Shown here in pieces: positions 10,729 to 20,934 of a stretch of 64,000 nucleotides of DNA. Under the pieces are notes generated by a model that was given only the letters and a program-made list of their open reading frames with translations, made no database searches and was not told where the DNA came from. The translations under genes and the position numbers were made by a program. Where the stretch lies: contig WPIO01000013.1 of the NCBI GenBank assembly GCA_009760855.2, positions 5,452,501 to 5,516,500 of the forward strand. The letters run 5' to 3'. This DNA is from Cristatella mucedo (lineage: Eukaryota; Bryozoa; Phylactolaemata; Cristatellidae). The number at the start of each line of letters is the position of its first letter. The first letter of the stretch is position 1.

Positions 10729-12477
10729 TCAAATCCACTTCAAGACACTCCTGATCTCAGATTGACGAAGTGAAGAAAAATTCTGAGCTCGCGTGGCCAG
10801 CGTGGCCGGCCGGCCCCTGCCCTCGCTGTATCCCTGCATAGCAGCACACTCACCACGACAAACAGCCATGGCGCTGGAGGAGAGCACAGCAAGCAGGTGG
10901 CACAGCTCTTCCGGGTTCCGGAGGTTCGTGCAGCTGTAGCTAGTGGTGGTGGTGCTGCTGCTGCCATCGGCTAACTCTTGCATTCGACCGTCGCCTGCTG
11001 AGTCGTCTCCTTGACACCAGATCATGCTGTCCACTCCAGGTTGCCCTGACGTCGCCATCGCGGCCGCCTCTGCAACCTTGGCTGAGGCAGACAGCGAGTA
11101 GTACTGGACGATGGACAACCAGCGCAGGCCGTCGTCCACGCGCCGGATGTCGCCTCTACCGATCGCCACCGACGATGGTGGCGGCTGGGGCGGCAGCAAG
11201 CAGGAATTGTCAGTGCACCACAGCTGCAGTAGAATCTCGCTGGCCTGACGCTGCACGAGCGCCGGCAAGCTGTCGACCAAGAGGCAGCATCGATAGCTCC
11301 CGCCGCCACCGCCGCCGCGACCGTTGGAGTCGCCGGCCGCTGGGCGGCGCCGGCGGCAGTGCTGCCTGTACCGCAAGCAGAGGCGGTCAGCCAGCATGTC
11401 GGCCACGGCGAGCGGATCGTCGGCCGAGTCCAGAAGCAGGCCGAGCACTCGTCCCATCAGTCGGCCCAGCTCGGCAGCTCGGCGCTCGCTCTCCGCGCCG
11501 GCATCGATTGCCCGGTGCGCGACGAGGGCAATCGTGTCGGCGAGCTCGCGCAGACGAGTGCGACCGTCCGCGTCGAGGTCGAACCACTGCTGCACGGCCG
11601 GCTGAGCCGGAAGCTCGAAGCCGGAGCGCTTTGAATCCGGCAGACAAGCGGCCGCCCGATCGGTGCGCCTGCTGCTGCTGCTGCAGCAGACGAACTGCTG
11701 GTGCTCCAAGTACTGGACAGCAACGTCGGCCGTGAGCAGACACTGCTGCCACCGCAGGCGGCTGCCGACGCTGTCAGCTGATGCTGCTGCCGCCGCCGAG
11801 GCAGATGAGAAAATGGTCATGAGGTCGGCCGCCGTGAACGGAAGCTCGGCAGCAAGGGTGGGCGGATGCAGCTCGAGCATCAACAGCAGCGCGACACGCG
11901 AGGCTTCAAGGTCCCGCATGCCGAGCAGCCCGGCAGCACCGTCGCCACCGCCGCCGCCAGGTGGCGTCAGCAGCACATCGATGAGAAGCTGGCGCAGGAT
12001 GCTTCGAGCGGGTCGAGCGGCCGGACACAGCGGCCAGAGCAGAGCGGCAGCGCTGCTCTGCACGTCACCGTGCTCGAGCTGAGCGACGACCAGTTCGGTC
12101 AGCACATGAGAGAACTCGACAGCAGGGCTGGCGGCACACCACTGCGGAGGGCGACACGTCGAGGGCTGCAGCGGCGTCGAGCGAGCTGCCCTCGGGTGGG
12201 GCAGAGGGCAGCCGGCAAGCCTCGGTGGCGGTAACAGCAGGGGCGGAGAGCAGCTACGGAATGCTGATCTAGCACTGGCAGTGGAAGTCACATCATGGCT
12301 GATGTCAGCAGCAGCAGCAGCTGCTGCTGCTGACGCAGAAGCGGTAACATTGACGACGCCATTGCTGTTGCTGAACGGTAGAACTGGAGCCGCTGTAGGG
12401 CCTTCGGAGCAGTCGGAGCTGCGGCACATAGCCCTGTGGCTCGACGAAGCAACAGCAGAGCAGCAAGCTTTAGCCAC
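10729..12477 (-). CDS. Unrecognised helical protein exon, 582 codons open
   Basis: This is the longest open frame in the window, in a GC-rich island. The N-terminal 60 residues are low-complexity with a poly-Ala tract. Then come amphipathic Leu-rich helices (around HVLTELVVAQLEHGD, ILRQLLIDVLL, ASRVALLLMLELHPP, LADTIALVAHRAID, SLPALVQRQASEILLQLWC) broken by Gly and Ser linkers, suggestive of a helical-repeat scaffold. A good acceptor (TTGCGTTGCAG) lies just upstream at 12480-12490 and a strong donor (G|GTGAGTG) at about 10853, so the real exon may be about 12479-10854 with exons elsewhere. I do not recognise the family. Overlapping frames are also partly open, as expected for GC-rich, CAG-rich DNA. 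Confidence 0.5.
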   Translation of the reverse strand: MAKACCSAVASSSHRAMCRSSDCSEGPTAAPVLPFSNSNGVVNVTASASAAAAAAAADISHDVTSTASARSAFRSCSPPLLLPPPRLAGCPLPHPRAARSTPLQPSTCRPPQWCAASPAVEFSHVLTELVVAQLEHGDVQSSAAALLWPLCPAARPARSILRQLLIDVLLTPPGGGGGDGAAGLLGMRDLEASRVALLLMLELHPPTLAAELPFTAADLMTIFSSASAAAAASADSVGSRLRWQQCLLTADVAVQYLEHQQFVCCSSSSRRTDRAAACLPDSKRSGFELPAQPAVQQWFDLDADGRTRLRELADTIALVAHRAIDAGAESERRAAELGRLMGRVLGLLLDSADDPLAVADMLADRLCLRYRQHCRRRRPAAGDSNGRGGGGGGSYRCCLLVDSLPALVQRQASEILLQLWCTDNSCLLPPQPPPSSVAIGRGDIRRVDDGLRWLSIVQYYSLSASAKVAEAAAMATSGQPGVDSMIWCQGDDSAGDGRMQELADGSSSTTTTSYSCTNLRNPEELCHLLAVLSSSAMAVCRGECAAMQGYSEGRGRPATLATRAQNFSSLRQSEIRSVLKWI

Positions 12478-12937
12478 ACCTGCAACGCAACCAACGACGC
12501 GTCGTCATCGGCACCGACTGGGCGGCGTGCCGCCACAGGGCGAGACACATTGAGGCAGCATGCACAGCTCAGAAGTGTGCTCACTTCTGCTCGTGGTGCT
12601 GACCCGGCTACGAGGCCCCGGAGACCGACCTCGAGAGTGCCTATTTCCATTTGATCAAAGCATGCAGGCTGCGGTTCGGCGCTTGCTAACCGGCAGTCGT
12701 GCAGCCACCCTCCACCTCAACAGTGACAAAAGTTGGGCAATATCTGCCGCTCTCTGCGCTTCGAACACTAGCAGGTTCACGATCAGACCCAGTAGGTCCA
12801 CTTTGAACTACCCAACTATATTTTAACGTAGCAACACTGTTAAAAAAAGCCAAAACTGAATCCAACAAGACTTAACACCTGGATGCACATGGTGACTCAG
12901 AGGAAGGAGCAAAGGTTGTAAAGGTTGCCAAAGCCAC

Positions 12938-13011
12938 CCTGGTTTGGCCCCAGGGTAATGTGCTCGCTTTTAATGATCAAGGTCGTGGGCTCGAGCCCTG
13001 TGGTGTATCCT
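12938..13011 (+). mobile_element. SINE-B head fragment
   Basis: TTTGGCCCCAGGGTAATGTGC and GGTCGTGGGCTCGAGCCCTG without the 3' tail, directly before the LINE-A linker fragment. Confidence 0.5.
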
Positions 13012-13770
13012 CATCTAAAATCAACTGTAAATCACAATACCTCAAGACAATTGACATCGATGCTGTCCGTGCAGGAATATCTGCCTCGCCTCTGCTGCTC
13101 AATCCCCATTCTGACCTGTCTTCATTGGTAGATTGCTACAACACAACACTAGCTGACATGCTCGACGAGTTTCCACTTCTGACTAAGCGCACTGTGCAAC
13201 CTCGCCTAGACGGCCTATGGTTTCCCACAGACATTAAACTAGCTAGGTCTACCAAGCTTTAAAAGTATACAAAAGATCATGACTGATTGTCCATCGACAG
13301 GCATACGAGGACTACCGTAGATCGTACCAATCGATCCTAGAAAAAGCCAAGTCTAGTTCTATGAAAAAACATTGTTGAATCATATATGCACAATCCAAAA
13401 ATGCTGATGTCGACGATCAACCATCTCCTCAACTGCTCATAGCCCTACTCCTTACCTAATGACTTCTGTTATGATCTAGCTGGTCGCTTCTCTAGCTTCT
13501 TTGTCAGCAAGATAGACAAGATCAGGGACTCCACCTCTACGATGGCAGCATTCCCCTGGAATGCTGTCCCTCGATTCCTTGTAGCACCTCAATGTCGACA
13601 TTCAAGCACATCACTGGTGACCTCGTCCTGAAGTTCATATCCCGATCAAAGGAGACGACTAGCACTTTGGACACTATTCCCACTGTCCCGACTTGCGTCA
13701 AGACATCTCCTAACTTGACCACATTTAAAAAACAACTAAAAACGTACATATTTATTTATTGCCAGCAGGA
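13012..13770 (+). mobile_element. LINE-A endonuclease-RT linker fragment
   Basis: Encodes SLVDCYNTTLADMLDEFPLLTKRTVQPR followed by W(F)PTDIKLAR, then FSSFFVSKIDKIRDSTS. These are the characteristic linker motifs between endonuclease and reverse transcriptase in L2/CR1/Jockey-type LINEs. The RT core is deleted, and the copy jumps to the C-terminal PTCVKTSPNLTTFKKQLKTY at about 13690. It identifies what the similar fragments at 16.1, 23.3 and 29.6 kb are. Confidence 0.75.
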
Positions 13771-13829
13771 CACCTATCCGAAGCACACTACTGTGGCTGT
13801 TAAAGGTTTTTCACGAACCTCACCGACTA

Positions 13830-14334
13830 CGGCTTCGAGCCAATTACGGTCATGCAGTGGCCAAAGCTAAAGGCCGTACTGGAACTAACTGAACATCAAT
13901 GGGACGAAGTTGAACGAGCTTTAAGGTTTAGAATTCACCGGAGCACGAAACCCGGTGGGTTTTTGAGGTTTTGAAGGATTGATGTGCGTAATTCCTCCAG
14001 AATTGTGCCAGAAGCTGGCAGAGTCAATGCCGACACGATTGGGCGAAGTGATAAAAAACAAGGTGCCTCGACAAATTATTGATTGTACCCAAAAAATTGC
14101 ATGTAACTATATATTTCTTAGCTTTTCTGCATTATAAAAAGTGCTACAGTGTTAGATCCCATGTAAATATTGTGTTTGAAGTAAAACAGTATGCTGGTAG
14201 CAGGAGAAACGTTTATAGGCCAGTTTATAGGTTCGATGTGGCTCAATGACCCAGGCTTGTTTGCCCTCCTTACTTCGATTAGTCCTTTGATAGGAAACTT
14301 ATCAGTAGTCAAAGGGGCACACAATAGTCGAATA
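13830..14334 (+). mobile_element. Tc1-like transposase 3' end relic, copy 1
   Basis: Similar to 14838-15340 throughout, beginning at the degraded DLNxIEHxWDxVKRAL part (GAACATCAATGGGACGAAGTTGAACGAG). Then comes the C-terminal region (LPELCQKLAESMPTRLGEVIK-type) and GGTGCCTCGACA. More decayed than copy 2. Confidence 0.6.
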
Positions 14335-14406
14335 GCGTTGGTGGTGTAAAGATTAGTATTGCTGCCTTCCAAGCAGTAGACCCGGGTTCGATTCCTGGCT
14401 AACGCA
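14335..14406 (+). tRNA. tRNA-Gly(TCC)-like gene or tRNA pseudogene
   Basis: The 72-nt segment folds as a complete cloverleaf. The acceptor stem is GCGTTGG/CTAACGC (one G-T), the D stem is held by wobble pairs, the anticodon stem is GCTGC/GCAGT with loop CTTCCAA (anticodon TCC), and the T stem is CCGGG/CCTGG (one G-T) with loop TTCGATT. The B box GGTTCGATTCC is perfect. It has the same length as animal tRNA-Gly(TCC) and differs mainly in the D loop, where the usual GG is not intact. That weakens the A box and may mean a pseudogene. It is followed at once by a more degenerate tandem copy. Confidence 0.6.
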
Positions 14407-14409
14407 GAA

Positions 14410-14481
14410 GTTTTAGTAATCTAAATGTTTGCATTGCTGCCTTCCAAGCAGTACACCAGGGCTCGATTCCCTGCAAAGACA
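14410..14481 (+). pseudogene. Degenerate tandem tRNA-Gly-like copy
   Basis: The same anticodon arm (TGCTGCCTTCCAAGCAGT) recurs 75 bp downstream. The T stem is still fully paired (CAGGG/CCCTG, loop CTCGATT) and the acceptor pairs at 6 of 7 positions (GTTTTAG/CAAAGAC). The D arm is lost. The flank AAGTTTTAGTA appears both before and after this copy, showing a roughly 75-bp tandem unit. Likely a decayed tandem tRNA or tRNA-related repeat. Confidence 0.55.
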
Positions 14482-14837
14482 TAAGTTTTAGTAGTCAGCT
14501 GTGCCAGAAGTCATGCATAGGTGGATCTAACATGTCGTACTTTTAAGGAAGCAGCATCTGCTAGCACATTCTCGTGTGCATGAGCTGCACGTGATGGCTC
14601 AGCTACATGTGCCTACAGTGCCTCAAACCACATAAGGTAATTTCTTAGGAAATTCTGCTCAGCTTGCTTCAGGACACCATCTTGGCACTGTCTCATGCGC
14701 GAGCTGTGTGGCCAGCACATTCCCAAAAGAGATGACCGAGTTCGTGCCATGGATTTATAGAGGCTGCTTACGGCACTAGCCATTCGAGACGCCCTACACT
14801 TGCTTTAAACGGCCGCCCCTCTGCCGGTATCTGAGGT

Positions 14838-15340
14838 TACGTAGTGGCCAAGCTGAAGGACTTGAACCCAATAGAACATTCGTGGGACAAAGTCAAACGA
14901 GCTTTAATGTTCGGAGTTCTATGGTGCATGAAACCCGGTAAGGTTTTTCCAGTTTTAAAAATTCCTGGGAGCCAATTCTTCCAGAAATGTGCCGGAAGCT
15001 GGTTAAGAGTCAATGCCGCACTTATTGGATGAAGATATAAAAGATCATGGTGCCTCGACGAGTTATTGATTGTACCCAATCAATTGCATGTAGTTTATAT
15101 ATTTCTTAGCTTTTCTGCATAATTAAAACTGCTGCAGGGTTAAATCCAATCAAAATTTTGTGTTTTGAGTTATGTAATATGCTGGTAGCAGGTGTGTATA
15201 AACTTGTGGAGGGCAGATATATAAACCCACTGCCGTGGGTTTACATATCAATTGATATACTGCCACAGTGACATAACTTCCTAAACTTGTCATTTTAAGT
15301 GGGGCAATTTTTGTGGAATAGTTAGCAGCACCAATGCTAG
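14838..15340 (+). mobile_element. Tc1-like transposase 3' end relic, copy 2
   Basis: Encodes KDLNPIEHSWDKVKRAL, the catalytic-domain motif (S/P)DLNPIExxWxxxK of Tc1/mariner transposases. After frameshifts comes the typical C-terminus (CRKLVKSMPHLLDEDIKDHGAST). About 250 bp of shared non-coding sequence follows, including a hairpin (AAACCCAC/GTGGGTTT, 15223-15242) and the palindrome ATATCAATTGATAT (15245-15258). 5' part absent. Confidence 0.7.
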
Positions 15341-15456
15341 ACACTCTGACCTAATCCAGGGTGTGTCTGTACGTATATTTCATTTATATATGAAAATAAT
15401 TTATCGGTAAAGCACCCTAAGAGAACTCGATCTCTATTCAACCGCTCTACATGTAA

Positions 15457-15487
<31 letters not shown>

Positions 15488-15495
15488 ACTACTAC

Positions 15496-16615
15496 TACTA
15501 CTCATAATGATAATGCACTTGATATAGCACCCTCAAAGAAATCAATCTTTCTCTGGGCACTTTACATTTGCTGCAAAGTAAGCACGATCGAATGGTTAGT
15601 GGTAGCATCATGCTCAATAAACAACAAGAATGGTTAGGGTTGACATGCACAGGGTCAGATGCAAGTATGGTTAGTGGCAGCATGCAACAGTGTCAGCATG
15701 CATAAGCACATTAAGGTCGAATCACAGGGACCCACTAAATGCTGTGTTAAATAGGTGGGTTTTTAGTTTCGTCTTAAATATGGTCAAGTCGGGGAATGTC
15801 GTGACACGAGTCGGGAGTAAGTTCCAGGCTTTGCTACCATACGAACCAAAGACACGGTTTCCAAAGGATTCGAGGTTCGAACAAGGTATAAGTAAACAAT
15901 TAGATTCCGAAAAACGAGTGGTAGGATGCTTAGCCAGGTGGGGGAGGAGATCTGATAGGTAGGCTGGAGCCAAAGAATGAAGGGACCTAAAAGTGAGCGA
16001 CAAAACCATGAAGTCGCTGCATTGCTTGACTGGGAGCCAGTGCAGGTCGGCAAGAAGTGGTGAGATGTGGACAAAGGACTAGTCGTCTTCTTTGATTGAG
16101 ATACAAACTTCAGGACGAGGTCACTAGCGATCTTCTTGAATGTAGACATCGAGGTGCTGCGAGGAATTGAGGGAGGGGATTCTAGGGGGTGACACTGCCA
16201 TCTCACGGATGGACTCCCTGATCTTGTCTACCTTGCTGACAAAGAACCTACGTGGCTGATCATCGACATCAGCACTTTTGGATTGTGCAGGTGTGATTCG
16301 ACAAAGTTTTTTTTTTTATAAAAGCTAGACTTGGCCTTAGCTAGGATCGATTGGTGCGATCTACAGTAGTCCTCGTATGCCTGTCGATGGACAGTCAGTC
16401 CTCATCTTTTGCATTCTTTTTCAAGCTTACTAAACTTAGCTAGTTTAATGTATGTGGTGAAGTAACAGGTCAAGGAGACATCTGCGTACCTCAGCTCATC
16501 ATTGACCGAGGTATGGTCGGTGAAGAAATGGGCCAAAATAGGTTCTACTGGATGACATCCAAAAGGATTGGGCGAGTCACGTGACCACACCTGCCTGTCT
16601 GTTTACCTGGGTACA
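15496..16615 (-). mobile_element. LINE-A copy with 3' UTR, C-terminus and linker region
   Basis: The 3' tail (ACTACTACTACTCATAATGATAATGCAC) is followed by the stem-loop tail, 3' UTR and C-terminal coding region (LHSLAPAYLSDLLPHLAKHP, AWNLLPTRVTTFPDLT). Beyond 16070 it jumps to the linker region (RRFFVSKVDKIRESIREMA) and decays into a T-run. The RT core is missing. A (CTG)n/(CTA)n stretch at 15459-15502 borders its 3' end. Confidence 0.8.
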
Positions 16616-17059
16616 GTTGACTCGGTGGCGTGCGAATGCAGTTACTCACTAAGCCAACCATAGCAACCTGCAACTAAGGCCAAAATTAGATTGAGAAATT
16701 GCTACAACTTAATAATTAGTGCAGGGTATTCACTAACACGAATATATGTATTAGCAACAACCAAACTTCGATCGATGGACCAGGTGTGTAAAAACCTTTG
16801 AAGAGCAGTGTATATACATCAAATAGTATGCACATCCAAGTGCACATCGGACATGTCAGATGCATGTACGTTAAAGACAAGTGCTTCAGTTGGCTTTGAG
16901 CACCAATAATTGGCTTCCCTTCTCGTGTAGGCGATTCTTCTACTGCAGATGTCGTCACGAGTTGAAGCAAGCTCGGAAACCGCTTTCACGGGAATTTTCT
17001 TGTGATGCTTTTAGGACGAGTTCCTTCACATGCGTGCATAAACGGCTGAGTGAATAGCC

Positions 17060-17150
17060 TCATTTATAGAGCAGCAGAACAGTCTAAACAGCTATCGCCA
17101 GCTTGCACTGGGCAATAAAGGATTGCCCAGCTGCAGGGCTCACCAACCCC
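17060..17150 (-). mobile_element. SINE-A fragment
   Basis: Minus-strand match to the SINE-A body (GCAGCAGAACAGTCTAAACAGC, GCACTGGGCAATAAAGGATTG). Head missing. Confidence 0.45.
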
Positions 17151-17339
17151 CAACCTAGATAGTGAAGTGAAAGCATGATACTGGTTCGGCTCTTCCGACA
17201 TGAAATGAATACAGGTGAAGCCTTTAGCCTTAAAATCACAGCTAGTGACTTGTATCGTACAGCACAGATGCCCGCAGGAATGCTGACAGTCACTGATAAC
17301 AGCAGCTTCATAGAGCCCACTTTACGACTGAGTAGAATG

Positions 17340-17575
17340 AACAAATGAGAAAAAATCATCAACTAATAAAATTTCTGGGTGCCTTTTAAAAGACTAACAT
17401 GTTTTGTTATTCAATTAAAAGTTTTGGCAATTCCCACCTTAAAGGGAAGCATTAAACAATTATTATGCAAACTATGCCTAACCCGGAATTAAATTGGAAG
17501 CAACATATCTAAAAACAATTAAGTTACCGATTTCTGCATCCGGTGCCAAGTGTGTCCCGACTTGTTGAACCTTCG
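17340..17575 (+). repeat. REP-E, third copy (5' part)
   Basis: Aligns with 45720-45960: TTTCTGGGTGCCTTTTAAAAGAC, GCCTAACCCGGAATTAAA, TTAAGTTACCGATTTCTGCATC, GTTGAACCTTCGAAT. Interrupted or ended by the LINE-A copy at 17555. Confidence 0.5.
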
Positions 17576-17914
17576 AATACCATTTAGCTATACCTCGTAC
17601 GAACCTCAAAATCATTGGGGATCGTGCCTTTAGTTCATATGTTCCCAAAGCCTGGAACTCACTACCGACGCAAGTCACAACGTCCCCTGAAACGATATTT
17701 AAAAAGAAGCTTGAAATGCACCTGTTTATTACAGCATTTGACGGGTCTTTAAGATTCATCCTTCGGGTGTACCTGCATGTACCTGCTTACACTATACCTG
17801 CTGCTTGCGGATGATACCACCAAACCTTTGGTAATGCTTTATATGTAGCATCTGGAAAGTGCCTAGGGAGAGAGAGAGAGAGAGATTAATTCCTCTGAGG
17901 GTGCTGTACAAATG

Positions 17915-17945
<31 letters not shown>
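17555..17945 (+). mobile_element. LINE-A C-terminal fragment, (TTA)n tail
   Basis: Encodes IPRTNLKIIGDRAFSSYVPKAWNSLP, TTQVTTSPETIFKKKLEMHLF, then a diverged 3' UTR ending in (TTA)n at 17923-17945. It sits immediately next to a REP-E fragment (17340-17575). Confidence 0.75.
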
Positions 17946-18499
17946 GATAAGTGCATAAAGACCTTAAAGCAAAGAGGTATGCATGATTTGAATAGTCAAT
18001 AGGACTTCATGACAGATAATCTCATCGAGGCTCCCTTGAACTTGTTCCATGACATTATCTATCCTTCCCCTTTGGCTAAAAAACAGAGTCACACATATAG
18101 AGAACACATGAATGTATTAACCAATTAAATGCTAACTAAAGAACCTTACAAATTGAAACGGGCAGCATTTCCAAATGATGGCCCCAGTCGCAGCTTTAGA
18201 GAGCTCTACGTTAATTCGAATCTCATTAGTTTTCTGCCCAGTGTTGACTATAAGCAATTGCATGGTCATGTTCCAATTAATAGATCTAGCTCGATTCCTC
18301 CATGTCATGCACATCATTGGTGTATCATTTTGACACGTTCACAAAGTACCGACCGATGAAATGCCGGCAGCCTGAGAATCTTTGGAGCCACTCTCTCCAG
18401 TGGGTGGTGCTTTAAAACTATCCAGCCAGCCGGCGGAGCCCGGCAGCTTGCATGTCGTCCAAGCCAAAAAGCACGAGACACCCCTTCTCTGTCTCCCTA

Positions 18500-18673
18500 A
18501 TTAGCAGTTGGCCCATTTAGCAGCCTCTTTTGTATAGCGACAGGAAAGCTTTTATGGGTACCACCACCGCTTGCAGCAGAGATACAGGATCACCCACCGC
18601 AGGATTCGAACCCAAGACCTCACAACCGAGGTCGTGAAAAGCAACCACCTTACCTAGTGTGCCATCACGGCTA
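18500..18673 (-). mobile_element. SINE-A copy, full length
   Basis: On the minus strand: GCCGTGATGGCACACTAGGTAAGG (A box), then GGTTCGAATCCTGCGGTGGGTG (B box and start of the body), then the body to the CTAATTAGG-type end. Good reference copy for the family. Confidence 0.78.
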
Positions 18674-19451
18674 AACTATTACAAACATTCTCTGCACTTC
18701 CTAGAACATTGCCCGAGCAGTGGCAGCCAACTGTACAATGGCTGTACTCGTGGCTTTAAAGACAGAAATCACGTGCACTGCACAGTTCTACCATGTAAAT
18801 TATGGTGCCTACCAAGGAGGGAAGAGAGGGTGATGGTTGTTCTGCTGCAGAGCCTGCAGCTCGTAGGGGTGTCAATTCTGATTGACACACATCGACAGGC
18901 TTTTTAGTTCTGCCAGAGTTTTGTCCACTGCCGCTCGGGTTTCCTTCTGTACTTTGCCAATATGGACAGACCTGCATTCAAGCAAATTGTTTACTCTGCA
19001 GTTCTCCCAAACTGAGACAGTCAGTTGTTATGACACTGCATACGTGGCTCCACAATACAGGCAATGCAGGTTTTACTGACTAGGAGCTATGTTACAGCAG
19101 CACGCGTGCAGCTGCAGTAGCCGCTCGCGCTCACTTGGTAACTAGTGGCAGTCAGCTGAGGCACGGTGCTAAAAAGAACTCGGCCCGGGCGCTACCCCAA
19201 GTAGCAAAGAACAGTGGCTGCCCCTAGAACAAGAGGCAGAGGGACCACAATATCAGCACCTCAACCACCACCCATCCTTCTCGTCCAAACGCCAGCAGTG
19301 TCTTCAAAGCAGAACAATTGCACAGGTACTGGTCGAGACAGCAATTTAAAAAAACAGGATGGGAAAATGGAAAATGAGCTACAGATCAAAAAAGCTCATC
19401 GACATTCGACCCTGGCTCCCTACCACCCGATCGGCTGATTCTGGCCGAAGG

Positions 19452-20693
19452 CTAGTAGTGAGTGCTGCTACATGACGTGCCAACTGTCAGCACTCCATGG
19501 CAGTAGCCACTAATGCTTTGAGTGATCATGTAAAAACAAGACACCACTTTGCAGCTAGCCGTCCCACGAGACGATGCCGACAAAGTCCCCAAAGAGCATG
19601 CCTGCCAGCACTCGGAGAGATTGCACGCGAAGCTCTCACCTGCCACTGGCCTGTCTGCCATCCAGCCGCTAGGTAAAAGGAGGCAGTCATCCGACGATAG
19701 GCTACTACAGCTGCTGCTGCTGGCAGCAGCAGCTGTGCTACTGCTGCTGCTGCCACCATTGCTGCTTCGAGCAATGCTGCCAGCATATGGCTCAAAAACT
19801 CCAGTTGAGAGACCGTCTGCCCCAGCCGCCGGGAGCCCGGCCATATCGCCGGCAGCTGTGGCGGCTGCCTGCATTGCCCGGTCGGTGATAGCTCTGACCG
19901 GCAGCTTAGCTCGCCGCCGCTGCCACAGCAGCTGTTGCCACCGGTCGCTATACACTGTCTTGCGACGGTCATCGCCGTCGTTCCGGCCACGGCTTCGCGA
20001 TGACATCATTATACCGCGCCACATCGACGCGTCAGACCAGCTGCAGCCGGCTCGCCCTCGCTGGTCACCATGGCCTCGGCTGCCGCTTAGCGACCGGTGC
20101 CACGGCGCTGCCGGCGACGCCGCCCTGCTCGGGAACGGCGCATGGCAGTCTGCCGCCAAGGCTGCCTCGCGCTGACCCCTGTGGCAACTCGCTGCGTCAG
20201 CAGCAGCGTTCATCCGTGGCGGCAGCTGCTTGCTGCTGCCACGGCCGCCACTCGCCCATTGCGAGCAGGCTGCCGATGTTGCAGCTGAGGACCGCAAGGC
20301 CGCCTCGTAGCAGGTTCGCTCTTCCTCGACCAAGTCGCTGTGTCTGCCGAGTGGCCTCACCGCCCTGCCGTGGCGGACGCCAGCGAGCACCGGTGCTACC
20401 GTCGTCGCCATCGTTGGCGATGGCTCCATTGCTGCTGCCGAACCCTGGTTGCCTGCATTGCTGCTGCTGCCGAAGTCACTCGTTGCCTGCAGTGACCTCA
20501 TGACCCTCGTGGTCTCGCAGGCATTCCGATCGCCAGCATGGGATAGGATCTGTGGTACGAAAATGGCATTCCTGAAGGGAAACTGCTGCTTGCCCGGCAA
20601 AGAGGCACGGATAGTGCGCCTAGAGTGCATGTCTACCAGCAGACTAGGTGCTCCAAGTGAGCACAAACAATTCAGTTTTTTTTTTAACGGCAT
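19452..20693 (-). CDS. Unrecognised low-complexity ORF, 413 codons
   Basis: A GC-rich minus-strand open frame. The middle part is rich in Arg, Ser, Gly and Ala and includes VYSDRWQQLLWQRRR, which looks like ordinary protein; it is followed by Ser runs and LSSDDCLLLPSGWM. The first about 60 residues and the tail after about position 360 look like non-coding read-through, so a real exon is probably shorter. A possible acceptor (CACTGCAG) lies at about 20510. Plus-strand frames over 19549-20175 and 20000-20503 are also open, so strand is uncertain. No domain recognised. Confidence 0.33.
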   Translation of the reverse strand: MPLKKKLNCLCSLGAPSLLVDMHSRRTIRASLPGKQQFPFRNAIFVPQILSHAGDRNACETTRVMRSLQATSDFGSSSNAGNQGSAAAMEPSPTMATTVAPVLAGVRHGRAVRPLGRHSDLVEEERTCYEAALRSSAATSAACSQWASGGRGSSKQLPPRMNAAADAASCHRGQREAALAADCHAPFPSRAASPAAPWHRSLSGSRGHGDQRGRAGCSWSDASMWRGIMMSSRSRGRNDGDDRRKTVYSDRWQQLLWQRRRAKLPVRAITDRAMQAAATAAGDMAGLPAAGADGLSTGVFEPYAGSIARSSNGGSSSSSTAAAASSSSCSSLSSDDCLLLPSGWMADRPVAGESFACNLSECWQACSLGTLSASSRGTASCKVVSCFYMITQSISGYCHGVLTVGTSCSSTHY

Positions 20694-20934
20694 CGATGCA
20701 TTTATTTATTTCGACAGCTAGTGGACCAAGGCGACCGGTGGCCCAGGGACGAGAGGGTGCTATAAAAGCATGGAGACAGAGCAAGCGCAGCAAATACCGC
20801 AGCAATCATCCAAATTCAGTCGTGATGAAATTTTGCACACTTTGCAAATCACAAGCCTGAGCAAGCAAGCAATGCTGTACTGTTATGTAATGCATCACCC
20901 TCTGTAACTCTACAAAGATCGAGTGCATGTTATG

